The notes below the pieces were generated by a model. That model did not search any database. It worked only from the letters and a program-made list of their open reading frames with translations, and had not been told where the DNA came from. Shown one piece after another: positions 1 through 11,957 of a stretch of 64,000 nucleotides of DNA. Source of the stretch: Callaeas wilsoni (Eukaryota > Chordata > Aves > Passeriformes > Callaeidae); NCBI GenBank assembly GCA_013398955.1, contig VWPU01018837.1, forward strand, positions 22,264 to 86,263, written 5' to 3'. The position numbers were made by a program, and so were the translations under genes. How positions within the stretch are numbered: the first letter of the stretch is position 1; the number at the start of each line of letters is the position of its first letter.

Positions 1-430
1 TCCCAGCACGCTCACCACAGCGTCGCGTCCTGCAAGGGGAAGGAAACAGCGTGGTTAGACCCGCCAGAAGCACAGCAGGCGCCCGGCAGCCCCAGCCCGG
101 CGGCCCGAGGCCGGCTCGCAGGGCCCGGCCGCTCTCCTCCTGCGCGTTACCACTTGAGGGCACCAGCTGCTCTGCTCAGCAAGGGAATAAAAGGTCACCA
201 TCAGCTCCCGACCCTCCCTGGGACACGGCGACGGCAGAGCCCAGCGGATGCTCCTGCCGCAGCTCCAGCGCTCTCGCCGAAGCAGAGGAGACATTCCTGC
301 CGAACCCGCTGCAAGCGCCGCTGGAGGGGCACCGGCCTCACCAGCGACTGAAGCTGGCAGTTCTGCCATCCATGCCAGTGATTTTGGGGGATAGGCTTAA
401 ATCGGTCTCTTTCCGGACTTAGCTTCCCAC
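1..430. promoter_or_regulatory. CpG-rich segment at the left edge, possible edge of a CpG island
   Basis: This stretch is GC-rich and dense in CpG compared with the AT-leaning DNA that follows. Examples are the GCGTCGCG cluster near position 22 and the CCCGGCGGCCCGAGGCCGG stretch near 97-115. Bird CpG islands often mark promoters, so this may be the edge of a promoter belonging to a gene outside or overlapping the window. I see no convincing TATA box, and the overlapping open frames on both strands are what GC-rich DNA gives by chance. The island reading is inference; the CpG density is visible directly. Confidence 0.4.
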
Positions 431-1627
431 CAAGCTGCACAAAGGAGGGGCAGCGGCAAACACGAAGGGTGAGGACACCAATGGGGTCCCTCCCTTAGTG
501 GCAGCAGGGGCTCACAGCCACCCTGCGGGTAAAGCATCCAAAGGAAGTAACCATCCAGTTCTCCGGGAAAAGAGTTGGGCAGGTGAATTCCCCAATTTCC
601 TGCAGTTTGGAGAGGGAGGCACACAGGCAACCAGAAAGCAGTGGGAACTGGGGGTTAGCAGGCAAGAGGGTGAGATGGGGGGTTTTTGCCAGGATCATTA
701 GGATCTATGAAACACGAAAAAACCCTGACACGAGTCAAGTCTGGTTGACTGGATTTTTTCAAGGATTTGTTTTCCAGCAGTGGATGCTGCTCAGTGAGCT
801 GTGCACCAGGAAAACTGAAGAAAGCAGCAGCTTCGAGCTTGCAGCCTGCAGGTCTGCTCTTGCAGATGTGTATGAAAGGCTTGTATTAGGTAAAAAAGCT
901 GTAGAAAGAGCTTATAAGCCCCAAAAGAATGAGTGTAGAGAGAGGCTCTTGCAAAATGCTACTGCCCAGAAGCTGTATCCAAAGTTCTGCCGCCTCCCTG
1001 GCTGTGGGGCACTACCTAGACAGACAGGAGTGACCCCAAAAAAGCTCAAGCAGGGACAGTAACAGATCAGGGCCACATGTGATGCTCCTATAGGAGGACA
1101 CCAGCATCTTCACCAAGAGGGTGATGTTACACCAGCGGCTCAACAGGGATAGATGTCAGCTTGGGAAAGGAGGAACTGGCTTAGTGAGAGGGAATTCTGA
1201 GTTAGGCTCAGGGTAGGAAAAGCAGGGAAAAAAAGGAGAATAAAGACAGAAACTGCCCGGGCACAGGTGTAAAACAAGATGTGATAATACAGAACAGATT
1301 GACATGGGGATAAGGTTAAATTCTCTGAACATCTTAGATACCTAATGCAACACTGGTGAATATGTGGGGGTTTTTAACACAGAACTTCAGTCTTATTTAA
1401 GATCTCATATTTAAGACAAAAGCAATGATTTAATTGACATAACTGGAACTTGCTGTAGTAAGACCAAGATCTGGAATACTGATCTAAAAATGCATCGTTT
1501 ATATGTGGACCAATAAAGAAAAAGTAGAGGCAGAATCTCTTGGCATACCAAGGATCATGTATGTATTTGCTCTGAGGTCCAGAACACAGGGGGAGGAAGA
1601 ACTGCTAAATTATCTGGTTAATAATAA
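431..1627. other. Unannotated single-copy DNA
   Basis: No repeat or gene was recognised. An open frame on the plus strand at 583-1062 (159 codons) has no family resemblance I can see and lacks splice signals at its edges. Composition shifts from GC-rich near the left edge to A-rich by about 1200. Confidence 0.4.
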
Positions 1628-1711
1628 GGAGGGAAAGCACAAAACAAAAGAAACATGGGGAGGGCACAACAAGCACAAAACAGAACAAACACAGGGGAGG
1701 GGCACAACAAA
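1628..1711 (+). repeat. Imperfect tandem repeat, about 2.5 units of 31-37 nt
   Basis: Three successive units each begin GGAGGG (1628, 1659, 1696) and continue with an A/C-rich stretch containing GCACAAAACA or GCACAACAA. Unit lengths are 31 and 37 nt, and the third unit is partial. It looks like a small local duplication with strong purine/A bias on the plus strand. Confidence 0.6.
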
Positions 1712-2498
1712 CCCTAAACCAAGGACCTGATAACAGCTGATTCAATGGTAATGGGAAAGTACAAGCATGAAATATCTGCTAGGAAAGAAACACAGCAGGA
1801 GACAGAGGGTCCTGGTGCCTTCAGAGCAACATTCTCACAACGGATGGTTCAAGTAATCAGCAGGGAAGTGCCTCTTGAGAGGGATGTGTTGTATGTAAGA
1901 AGGTGGAAAGAAACTCATGTAAGAATGCCTGTAAAATCAAGGGACTGGGAACAGCAAAACAGAAATGCCTGGCTTCAGTACATAAAAAAAAACCTGCTAG
2001 GTGAGAATTCATGGAGAAGAGTTTAAAGGAAAAAAAAATCAAGGTGAGCTGTAGTTTCTTGAAGAAACAATATTTTGTGCTTAAAAGGCACAGGCACAAT
2101 AGCATCTCAATGAAGAAGGATCAGAAGACTTGGCAGCATCACGAGCTTTTCATTTTCCTCAAAGACAAGAAGAAAGAACACTAAAAGGTTACTGAACACA
2201 AGTTAAAAAAATAGTGTGAACACATAGGCAAAAAAAATAGAAACATCAGGGCATAAAAATGAAATAAAACTTGCAGTAGATAAAAAAAAAGTTACCCTTT
2301 ATATGCATATTAATACCAAGAAGACAGTCCAGAGAAACGTTGCTCAGACAGAAAGTTATTGAAAAATGACACCGAAAGAGGCAATACTGGTTTGATTTTT
2401 GCTTTAGTCCTTGTTAAAATTACCAACTATGCACGGAGGATTAGCACACAGTGCGACACAATATCACTACAGAGGCATACTATCCTCTTCTCTGCCAG
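1712..2498. other. Unannotated A-rich DNA
   Basis: The plus strand is rich in adenine, with several short A runs, for example around 2030 and 2281. An open frame at 1745-2026 is unremarkable. No repeat family or RNA gene was recognised. Confidence 0.4.
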
Positions 2499-2609
2499 TT
2501 CCAGGGTAAGAGATCAGTCCTCTGTCCAAGTCAGGTATTTCCAGTCCAGCAGAGTGGGACAAACCATCTCAGATACCTTCCCGATGGTCACTTGTGAGAA
2601 CTCAAACAG
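2499..2609 (+). other. Candidate spliced exon, 111 nt, product unknown
   Basis: The segment is preceded by a pyrimidine-rich tract ending TCTTCTCTGCCAG, a good acceptor, and followed by AACAG|GTAAGG, a good donor. One plus-strand frame is open throughout and runs into a stop formed by the donor itself (the TAA of GGTAAG). The length is a multiple of three. The first base completes a codon and two bases are left over at the end, so its frame does not match the candidate exon at 30498. The peptide is Ser/Arg-rich and I do not recognise it. It could be an exon of a coding or long non-coding transcript, or a chance arrangement. Confidence 0.22.
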
Positions 2610-2817
2610 GTAAGGGGCCAGAATTACGGACAACAGCAAATTCAGTGGCTCTCTTAAAGGGTAGAAAGAGAAGCAGCAGAAAAATGTGACATCAGTTTAT
2701 CTAGCATCAATCACCTTAAAAACTCCAAATCAAACAAATAAATAGTTTGCTTGTATGTGTAAGAGAACAAAACTATAAGCAGCAGCAGACACAGGAGAGA
2801 CAAGAATAAAATCATGT
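2610..2817. other. Unannotated DNA before the old CR1 relic
   Basis: A short stretch without recognisable features. The old CR1 relic may begin somewhat before its stated start, since the boundary is eroded. Confidence 0.35.
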
Positions 2818-3966
2818 GAAATCAAACTAATTTCTTTTCATAATGGAAAAGTTGTTGGATGTCATTTATCTGGGCTTTATTATAGCTTTTGTCACTGTCT
2901 CAAACAACTTTCTCATAAATATACTAGGGAAATACGATTAAATGAGACTACTATAAATCCATACCCAGGGAGTAGTTATTAATGACATTCTGTGAAAACA
3001 GAAGGACACTGTAAGTGGAGCTCTGCTGGATCTATATAGTCTAGCTCTGCTCAGCACATTCATTAGTGACCCGGACAATGAAAGTGAGTACACATATTAA
3101 ATCTGCAGATTACACAAAGCTGGGAGTGTCTGCAGACACACTGGAAAACAGGATTAGCATCTAAAATATCTTGGCAAAAATCAGAAAAACATACTCTAAA
3201 AATTAGGGTAAAGTTCATCAAGGACAAATGCAGAGTACTACAAAAGGAAAATCTCACTTAGATAGGGTTGGCTATGTGGCAAATCTTTGGCAAGAGATGC
3301 AGAGTTTCATAGAATCACAGAATGATTTGGGTTAGAAAGGAATATGGTCCCAAACCCCCCTGCCATGGGTAGGGACACCTTCGACCAGACCAGGTTGCTC
3401 AGAGCCTCATCCAGCTTGGCTTTGAACATTTTCCAGGGTTTATAGGGAATCCTTCCTTTCAATAAAGTCCTACTGTTGCAGGAAAAAAAACGGTCATTGT
3501 CCAGGACGTGTCAGTGGGGACAAAGCCAATAAGGTATATGAAGTATTTCTGTAGCCTTGCACGGGGCTGGGAAGGTCTCAGCAGCAAAACTGCCCCATTG
3601 GAGCAGAGCTCTACATGACTTGCCAGTCTTGAAAGCATGACTTACTACGAAATACTAAAAAAAATTAGGGCCTGCTAGTCTAAAAAGGAGAAGGTATTGC
3701 AGGTGGGGTGTGAGAGCAAAAGCTAAAGGTCTTCATGTACTTTAAAATACCCCACAGTGACCAGGAGGAGAAAAGCAGTCTGTTTGTCTTGTCCATGATG
3801 GAGTGATATATGTGAAGCACATCCAGGTAGATTTAGGGTAGTGGTTAGATTACACTCAGAAGCATGAAGAATATCAAGGCACTGGGGAACACCATCATCT
3901 CAGGTGCTGGAGTCTCCATCACCCATGGGCTCTGCAGAAGGTCAGACATCTGCCATGAACAATGAC
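2818..3966 (+). mobile_element. Ancient CR1 LINE relic (CR1-L-like), interrupted by a younger CR1
   Basis: This is a heavily decayed CR1 in plus orientation. Around 2862-2925 it still reads like the RT block with the pattern D-V-I-Y-L-D-F...F-D-T-V-S-H-N-I-L-I. At 3055-3085 it retains the bases for a TFI-(N/S)-D-(L/P)-D-N block, and near 3099 a remnant of the FADDTK catalytic block, now with in-frame stops. At 3655-3960 the text follows the 3' part of old amniote CR1s: a block like GTCTAGAAAAGAGAAGG, then one like CAGTCTGTT...TGTCCA.GATGG, then one like AAGCACTGG...GAGTCTCCATCA. The order and spacing agree with a single element split by the insertion at 3307-3445. The section 3446-3650 aligns poorly. 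It is 5' truncated and coding-dead. Boundaries are approximate. Confidence 0.62.
3307..3445 (-). mobile_element. CR1 LINE 3' tail fragment, minus strand, nested in an older CR1
   Basis: The plus strand begins TCATAGAATCACAGAATGAT, the reverse complement of the CR1 3' terminus. It continues with the reverse complement of the conserved tail (CTGCCATGGGTAGGGACACCTTC, then GACCAGGTTGCTCAGAGCC). Compared with typical avian tails, a few bases are missing after GGTCC. Only the 3' untranslated end is present, so no RT remains. It splits the plus-strand relic around it and is therefore younger. Confidence 0.85.
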
Positions 3967-6900
3967 TACAGCCAGTATCTCTTGGGTTGTGGGAGACAGT
4001 AGATCTGTCCATTTCAATCCCTCTTACTTCCTTCAGCATCATTTTCTGTCCTAGTGCGAGTACAGTAAGAGGTCATTTAATGGGTAACATCCTGTGAGTT
4101 ATGACAATGACACCCTTGTGGCAATGACCCTTTGCTTTAACAGCAAACATTGGTACAGCTCTCAGTAACCATACAGGGTTCAGAACCATTCAAGCTCTAG
4201 AGAAGACTGGACCAGATCATTCTTTGAGGCCCTTTTTGCCTCTTAATGTAAGGAGTTTTGCTCTCAGCTGTTTATCAGTTTTGACACTGGGTAGACATAT
4301 TATGGACTGTCTTTTGCCAGCTATCCCCAGATCAAAAGCACTGCCTGGGTCTCCGGCCTGGAGTTGTTGGGGCTCCTTGAAAGCAGCTCAGAGTTTTAGC
4401 TCAAGTCTCCAAATCTCCTCTGTGTTGGCAAAGGGCACTGATGTTGACTTCAGCTTCAATCCTGCAGTTAGGCGGCTGGAGCGTTCAAAGGCATCTGCAT
4501 TCCACGCAAAACTCATCCATCATTCATTGAGCAACATTGCTGGAGGGCTCTCCCCCTCCATGCACACACAACCCTCCAGAGACAGAGGATGGCAGCCCCT
4601 TCCACGCCGCCGGAGGCAGGCAGCCTTCAAAACCCCATTCCTTCTCCCCACAGGAAAAGCTGCGGGCGTCGATACGCTGCGGGTTGCCTGTCTACGCCCC
4701 TGAGCTCACTGCAGAGCCACGACAGACACTTAAATTAATCATGTAGATAATTATACAGTACTTTCAAGGGATTTGATATTCTCAAACAAAACCTTCTGGC
4801 TTTGGAAAAATTACTCCAGACAAGCATAAATAGGAAATACTCTTTCCAGATATAACAGACAGCACAGTGCTGAGCTGAACGCCTCTGTGCTGGTGAGAAG
4901 AGCAGCTGAGGTGTCCATTGCCAATGGAAGCAAAAAACAGGTGATGAACTGTTCATTGAGGGAAAAAATAGACCTGCCTAATAAAATAGAAACCTCAACA
5001 CTAAGAAGAAATTTATTCTTACTCTTGACTTCCACAAAAGAGACTGACCCATGTGAGAAAATTTCATGGAGTCACCACCACTTTGCTTACTTTCCATAGG
5101 TGACAGATCTGCCAGACCACCCCACCTGCCTCACATCAAGTACAGATCTATGTACAAAATACTCTAATTTTATGCCTACCCTGGAATTGCCTAGACTTGT
5201 CTGGAGTAAAAAAAGACAGAACTGGGAATGGGCAGCCCCGTGGGCCTGAAGTCCCCTATCTTGTGAAAAGGAGTCCCTGTTCCTGGGGACCACTTTCCAC
5301 CAAAGAGATTTCGTCCTGCTTGCTCTGAATCCCTCTGAGGCTACTGATTCACACTCTCTGGTAATTAAATCTCCCATCTTACCTAGATCTCAGTATTGTG
5401 GTCTGTTGAGATTTTTTCATTAACAGTTTCAAGGATAAAGTGAACTACAGTTTTGCAGATAGGATGTTTGCAAGCACAAAACATCTCAACTGGGAAAGTA
5501 CTGGGGTGGGAAATGTCAATTAATGTACTGAGTGCGATATGGAAACAATATTAGTTCTGTTCTAGTAGCAGGATCATGATGGTGCAGAGACAGCATGACC
5601 ACTCAGTTTGAGGAGGACCCAAAAAGGGGATCAGCCTTTCATGGGATTTCATCTGAGGAAGACTCTCACCATGCTGAGTACTGGTTTTAGGGCTCAAGCT
5701 TACTCCCCATTGCTGTGGGAGCCCATGGACTGAACCCAGAGCCAACCCACAGCACAGGACAGGCACCCTCCTTTGCAAGAAGAGAAGCTTTTGGGCCAGA
5801 TGCTCTCAGAGGATCAAAAATATGCTGCTGCAAAAACCTGGAAAAAAGCATGCTCCCCTCTCACCCAGCAGTGCCAACAGCCAAGTACCACTCCTTTCCA
5901 TCCAACCACAAAACAACCAGCTACTTTGCATGGCTGCAGCCCAGGTGCATGCCTCTTGCCAAAGGTGTGCCACCAGCACCCGGTGAGCAGAGCTGCCTGG
6001 TCCCCTTCCTCGTGCCACTAGCCACAAAGATCCTCCTGGGCATCATCAAATCCAGACCCCAGATATCACAGCAACTTTTTCATGCTCTAATCAATAAAAC
6101 TCATCGAATTTCAAATAGAAGTAAAGAACACTTACATCTCTGCTATTTTGCTGGAAAGCTGCCCCAACACACCGCAGAGTTGGAAACAGTCTGTATTCTG
6201 GCTTAAATGTATTCATAATCAGTTTATGCCCACAGACATGCGGCTTCTACAGCTCTCTGTTCCTCTTAGTGTTTATCAGCTCTTCTCACCTTCATCCCTG
6301 GAATATTTGCAGCCAGAAAAATCAGCTTTTACCTGCCCTTGTTCCACCCAGCACACCCACATAAGATGTGCTCTCAAAGGCTGAAATACCACCCATGTAA
6401 ATAAACTGGCTATCTTCTTCTCCACTCCTCAGTGAAAGTTTTTAGTTATGGCTCAGGAAGTAACACACTTTCTTCCTTCATCTCCAGCCTTTTAGTTCAA
6501 AATACCAAGTAAAACATACGTGATATAGGTGAAGAGAGACTGCTTCTTTGAGGCTTTCTTAAGGCAGAAAAAAAGATGTCTTAATTGATTGCTTATGGAA
6601 AAATAAGATTTTTTTTTAAAATAAGTTGAGGCTGGAACTGTCAAAAAGCCTATGTGGATATTCAGTGCATAAGCAATAAGCTTTTTTCTTTTCTGACAAA
6701 CTGAGCTTTTTCTTCCTTTGTTGTCCTCAAAGGAATGATGTAAAGAGCTCCAATAATCACTTTCTTGTAGGGGGAAACAGAAATATAGAGGGTCATTAAA
6801 ATGTCCCATTACCGATTTTTAAAAGGTGATTTGTGCAAATGGCCAAGACCCAATCCTCCAGGATAACCCCTTTGGCATTTCCAGCCTGGCCTAAACTTCC

Positions 6901-9900
6901 AGAAAAACATACATACAGTTATTCCAAAAATTGTTTTCATCCCCTGAGTGAGATCACTTTATAATTGCTTTAAAGGTTATGTTTGACATATACCGTTAAT
7001 CTTTTTATATATAGATGAAAGCACTGTACTTGTTTTCCTAAACTCATCTAGGCATTTCAGCACCAGAGAAATAAATTGACTACCAGCAAAAGACATTCAT
7101 TTACTAATTTCTATTCAAGTGTAGCTTCTACTTATTAGTTAGAAACTAACAGCAAAAAAAGTAACAATAGGGAAAAAACCACCTTGGAACTGAATTGAGG
7201 TTTTTCACCAAAAGACACACTGTTATTGAAAATGGTTTTGCTGTAATGGTCTGAGGTCTGAGATCCTTCAGGACAGCAGCAAATCTGTTTTATTCTGGAT
7301 TACCCAGTGGTACAAATCAGATCCGGGCACACGGTTATGTTTCTGCTGAATTAGCCAGAGTGCACATTTACAGGTCAGCTTTATGCCAGCCATAGGAAGA
7401 CCTCTGATATTTGACCTGGCAATAAAAATTTAAATCTTACGCTGGGAGGCTTTGAGAGATTTTGAACAAATTTGAATTGACAGCAAGTTTTATAGCAGTC
7501 AGCATTTTATATTTCATGGCCTTAATGCTTTTAATACAGCTGTAGGAGCCCTAAAGCTGGATTTTCTACACAGTCAAACCACAGCCTCAGGTTTGACCTC
7601 CACACAAGTAACTAACAGGAATATAGGAACATTAAAACAGGGATTTTTGTTCTTTAACATCAGCTGAATCCTCATCTGAGCTTGTTGCCATGGGCTCCAT
7701 TTCTGGCCAAAGGAGAGGAACAGGCACTCTTAGGAGGAAATAGTTATTTGGCCTTTTGTAGATCTTTATTTTCAGACTAGATGCATGACATCTTTCAAGT
7801 GCACTTTCTGCTCCATTGCCTAAAAAATGTGTCGCCAAGTAAAATAGAGGTATCTGAATATGATCAGATGAAACCTGCTTTAAAGCAGCTAACCAGGCAA
7901 ACTTGCCACAGAAAAAAATCTAGTATAGCATAGCTAAATAAAGGCAGTGGTGAAACTATATCAATTCTTGCAGACAGGTTCCCTGCAATGCTTTCTTAAC
8001 TACTTTGATTTTCAAGTATTTATGTCCACTATATTAAAGATCAAAAGACCTGTGCAAACATCTAGACTTACTAAATCAAACCTAGTAATTGCCAGGACGT
8101 TTACAGTATCAGCTCAAGCAAGCCCTGAGAACAAAGAACAGTTCACCAAGAGGACACTGCAACAGCCAAGCGTGGAAATGCAAAATTCTTGCAGGAAACA
8201 TTATACTCCAAAAAGGGGCACAACAGTTAGGTTAAAACCTAACCATGTGTTTGGATTTGTTTGGAAAACCTCGCCACCAAATAGCTCTCTACAGGAGTTC
8301 TTTATTTCCAGGTGCTCTCATAGTATGCAAAACACCGGCAATTAGTAAAATGTTTCCTTAAGGAAATTAGATTGTGCCCATTTTTTATAAAGAGGGAATG
8401 GAGCTACAAAAAAGTAGACATGCCATACAGCCTCATCTGAAGCTTTCCTGTAGGCACAGGGCCACTGGGAAAGTTCTGTAAGTACCACACGTGCCCCCAC
8501 TACTAGGTACCATGTGGGACACCATGTCCCACCAGATGATGGGAAGAGAGCAAGGCTCTCCTAATTCCTTCCACCCTTGCTCCAGATCGTCAGAGCACAC
8601 TGTGGGACAGGATCACTCTCAGTCCAGGGACAGTGTGAAGTCTACAGCAGCTTCCACCATCAGTATTACCTCAAAGGCCACAGGGCATGTCCTTGTCAGC
8701 AGCACCTGCTCAGGAGGAGCTGCCTCAGTTCTCACAAAACCAACCAGTGCCTCTTGGTAGAAGCTGCTAATTCCTTCTACAGCCCTGAAACCATCCACTT
8801 CCTCCTTCCTCTTTATGTCCATACAACATAAGCGAGCTCATAAAAAGAGACACATTTCCAAAACATATTGAGTGAAATTATACCAGAAATCAGGGATCAT
8901 GATATCCCTGAGAGGATTTCCCACTGGACCAGGAACATGGTGGGAATGTAATGATATTACTAAAAATAACACAAGTAGGTGAAAGCTGAAAAACATATCC
9001 GCTGTTATGTCAGCAGGTAACAGTAAAGTTCTGAACTGTGGTGTTGACCAAAGGCTCCAGCTCCCACTCCAGGTCAGGCAGCACAAGCCCTTCCCTCACT
9101 GCATATCCCTGCAGGCTTGCCAATGTTCAGGAGGCTAGTGTCCTCTGGGGACAGCAAATTTGACATATTTTGGGATGCTGAGCAATCATACAGGCAGCCC
9201 TGCTATGAAAGCAGGGAAAGCCAAAGCTGGTCGTGTTGCAGATGGCAATAAAATGCTGAGCCAGGGCTGCAACAATGCAGCTTCACAGTTTTAGGTCTTT
9301 TGTGTATTGAACAACTAGGTTGTTTGACCTGCTTGGTTTGGTAAGGAAACTTCCCAAGTGCACTTTTCAACATACCAAAACTGCTGTGTTGCAAGAGGAG
9401 ATTCAGAGAAAGACACTGCACTTTTAAACTGGAGAGACAGCCAGGCTCAAACCACTGGGCTGCATTTTTCACCATCATTCAGATGAATTTAAAAGAGACA
9501 GCAGAGGAGGAAGCATCCGTCTGGCCATCCATTATTAATGAGAGGATCAAACTAAAAGTCTTTCTGATACTGATACAGAAGCCCTTTAGTACGATCAAAT
9601 TATTCTGTTTCGTCCTCACGCTCTTTATACACAAGCTGTCTCCAGCAGCCTCTCCTCCAAGTCCAGGTCAGGTGGGAAAATGAAAAAGCTTTGCAATTTC
9701 TAAGAAACTGTCTAAATCTTTCCAATGTTCTTATTCTCAATGTACTTTTGAGTATTGAAGGAAGATAGGCTTGCCTTTTTGCATTCATTTAAACCAGAAT
9801 GAAACAACTTAATTCAGACAAGGTTTAAAATCACCTAATTCTCACATGATCTAGTGTCCCAGACTATATCAAAGCAAACTTCTTTAGCTGTCAGATCATT

Positions 9901-10347
9901 AAAACTACTTATCTACCTCTAAGCCCTTAAAGACTATTCAATTTGATAGCAGAACAAAAAAAGCTTGTTTAAGGAACCAAGTTACTGCAAGCTTGTTCAA
10001 CGATGAAAGAACTATATTTAAAGAGTTTCTTGAAGAATGGTACCCGTCCCAGTTCTGCAATTATTCAGCCTCCTCTGAACACCAACATGCCTAATCATCC
10101 TTTGGATCTCTTCCACTTGCTGAACAGTTCAGAGCTGATGCTGGGAAGCACCATTATGAATTTTCAGAGTACTTGGAATTCGTTTCTGATATAATTTATA
10201 GAAGTAAAAATCTGGAGTAATATAATTAGTCAGTGATGCTTTTCTGGATTTACTCTACAATTGTGTAACCTCAGAGGAAATCTAATTTTAAATATGCAGA
10301 TTCCAACAAACATCCCATTTCCAAGTTTGAAAATAGCACAGCTCTAT
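3967..10347. other. Single-copy, AT-leaning DNA without recognised genes
   Basis: About 6.4 kb with no repeat family, RNA gene or convincing exon that I can identify. A small CpG cluster lies around 4590-4700 (CACGCCGCCGGAGG, then GCGGGCGTCGATACGCTGCGGG). Open frames at 4224-4703 and 5715-6206 on the plus strand exceed 150 codons but have no recognisable domains and no matching splice signals. Several AT-rich stretches (6500-7200, 9800-10250) are unremarkable. Confidence 0.4.
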
Positions 10348-10367
10348 CACACACACACACACACACA
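10348..10367. repeat. (CA)10 microsatellite
   Basis: Ten uninterrupted CA dinucleotides, flanked by TCTAT on the left and TTTTCACACAG on the right. Likely length-polymorphic. Confidence 0.95.
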
Positions 10368-11957
10368 TTTTCACACAGAAAACTAGTCACAACTACAGGC
10401 ATATAAGTAACAGAGTTAGACTTCAAATTTACATTTAGGCACCTAAATAAGTGACCCAGTTTTTAAAGGCCCTCGCTAATGTCACCTACTCCTGTATGAC
10501 TTTGAAACAAGCCCCTATTTACCTATACCTTGATAGCCAAAACCCCAGATTTCTCAGTTGCAAGGCTTCCTGAGGGGACTTGATTTCCATGTAATGTTTT
10601 GAACACTCCTATAGAAATTTACTGTACACTCCAGTTCTTTCTGAAAACAACACTTACATTAAAATAGGGACGAAAATAGGCTTTGTAGAACTGTAATTAT
10701 TTTTAAATGCTTCCACTCTTCTCACGATCTTCCTGTGGGAAAGATCTCTGCAATAATTATTCATAAAACAACAAAATGTAAATAACATGTTAAATTTGTA
10801 CTTCATTGTCTGCAGGAGTCATGCATCTAGTATTACAAACAAACCACAAACATCTCATGTTTCAATACTGTGATTCTATATTAAACAAACAAATGTCCCC
10901 AACAAACTGTTTAAATTAAATGTTGATAAGCACCAAGAAAACAAACAGCTTACAATACTGCAAAATGGAAGGTGGACTGATGGGATTTCACCGTGTTACT
11001 GAAAAGGCTAAAATTTCAAATAAATAAAGAGTTTTCTATTTTCTCATAAGTCTGAATTAAGACAAACAAAAAAAACTATTATTATTATTATTACCAGATG
11101 TAACAAGACATACTTCCACATCACTATTCCCAAAATCCATTAATCAACTCTAATCTGACCTGAGCACTGGAAATAATTAACAGCCTATTGTGAGTGCTCC
11201 CAGGCAAGTGTGCCAAGTAGAGCTTAGGAAGGGACTTTCAGAGAAGATCCTTCCCATCTTGGCTTTGGCCAAGATCCCGTAACACTGCTCACTTACTCAT
11301 CATCACCAATGTTCTCTTTCACTTCCCAGTGAGCTGGGAGGTGAAAAACCAAAGGACTTTCAAATAACAGTTTACATCTCTACCACCAATATCTACCTGG
11401 AGGCAGTAACTGCATTTCCCTTCAACACTGCATAGTTACACTTCACTCCTTCTCCATGAAGGGTTCGTCCAGGTGTGTGAAGCACTTTGACACATTAGCA
11501 GAGCTCAGCTTTCCTCCATACAGCCCTGACAGGCAAGAGCACACATGAAGCTGACTGTTCATCACCTCCTTAGGGAATGCATCTCCAAAACTAGGACATG
11601 GCTTCAACTGCAGCCAACAGCAGGATTTCCAGAGATGGAGGGTCAGTCTCTGCACTCTGCAGCTTTAATTTAGTTCCCATTCCTGCTCTCGGATCAATGC
11701 AGAGGTTTTTGAGGTACAAAGGTCTCATCTATGACCTCTGAAGGACACAGACCACTGAACCATAACCTTGTCATTGCTGCCTCTGTCCTCTTAACCTCCA
11801 GCTGACCTACAGCAGCCTCCCAAAGCATGCATGCCAGACTGAATTTTTCTTTCCCAAATTGAAGGTTAAACCTGCTGGTAGAAACTCACTGGAAGCAATG
11901 AGCTGTCACCTCTCAGAGAATAGATGCTGCTGATGCTGACCACAGCATCCAATCCTT
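10368..11957. other. Unannotated AT-rich DNA with a short (ATT)n run
   Basis: No gene was recognised. A five-unit ATT trinucleotide run lies at 11078-11093. The section 10680-11060 is particularly AT-rich. A minus-strand open frame at 11443-11655 is short and featureless. Confidence 0.4.

Noticed and set aside
583..1062. 159-codon plus-strand open frame
   Set aside because: No recognisable domain, no splice signals at its edges, and a length within chance expectation for this much sequence.
4224..4703. 159-codon plus-strand open frame overlapping a small CpG cluster
   Set aside because: No conserved motif and no supporting signals.
5715..6206. 163-codon plus-strand open frame
   Set aside because: Translation has no recognisable domain; no acceptor or donor fits the frame.
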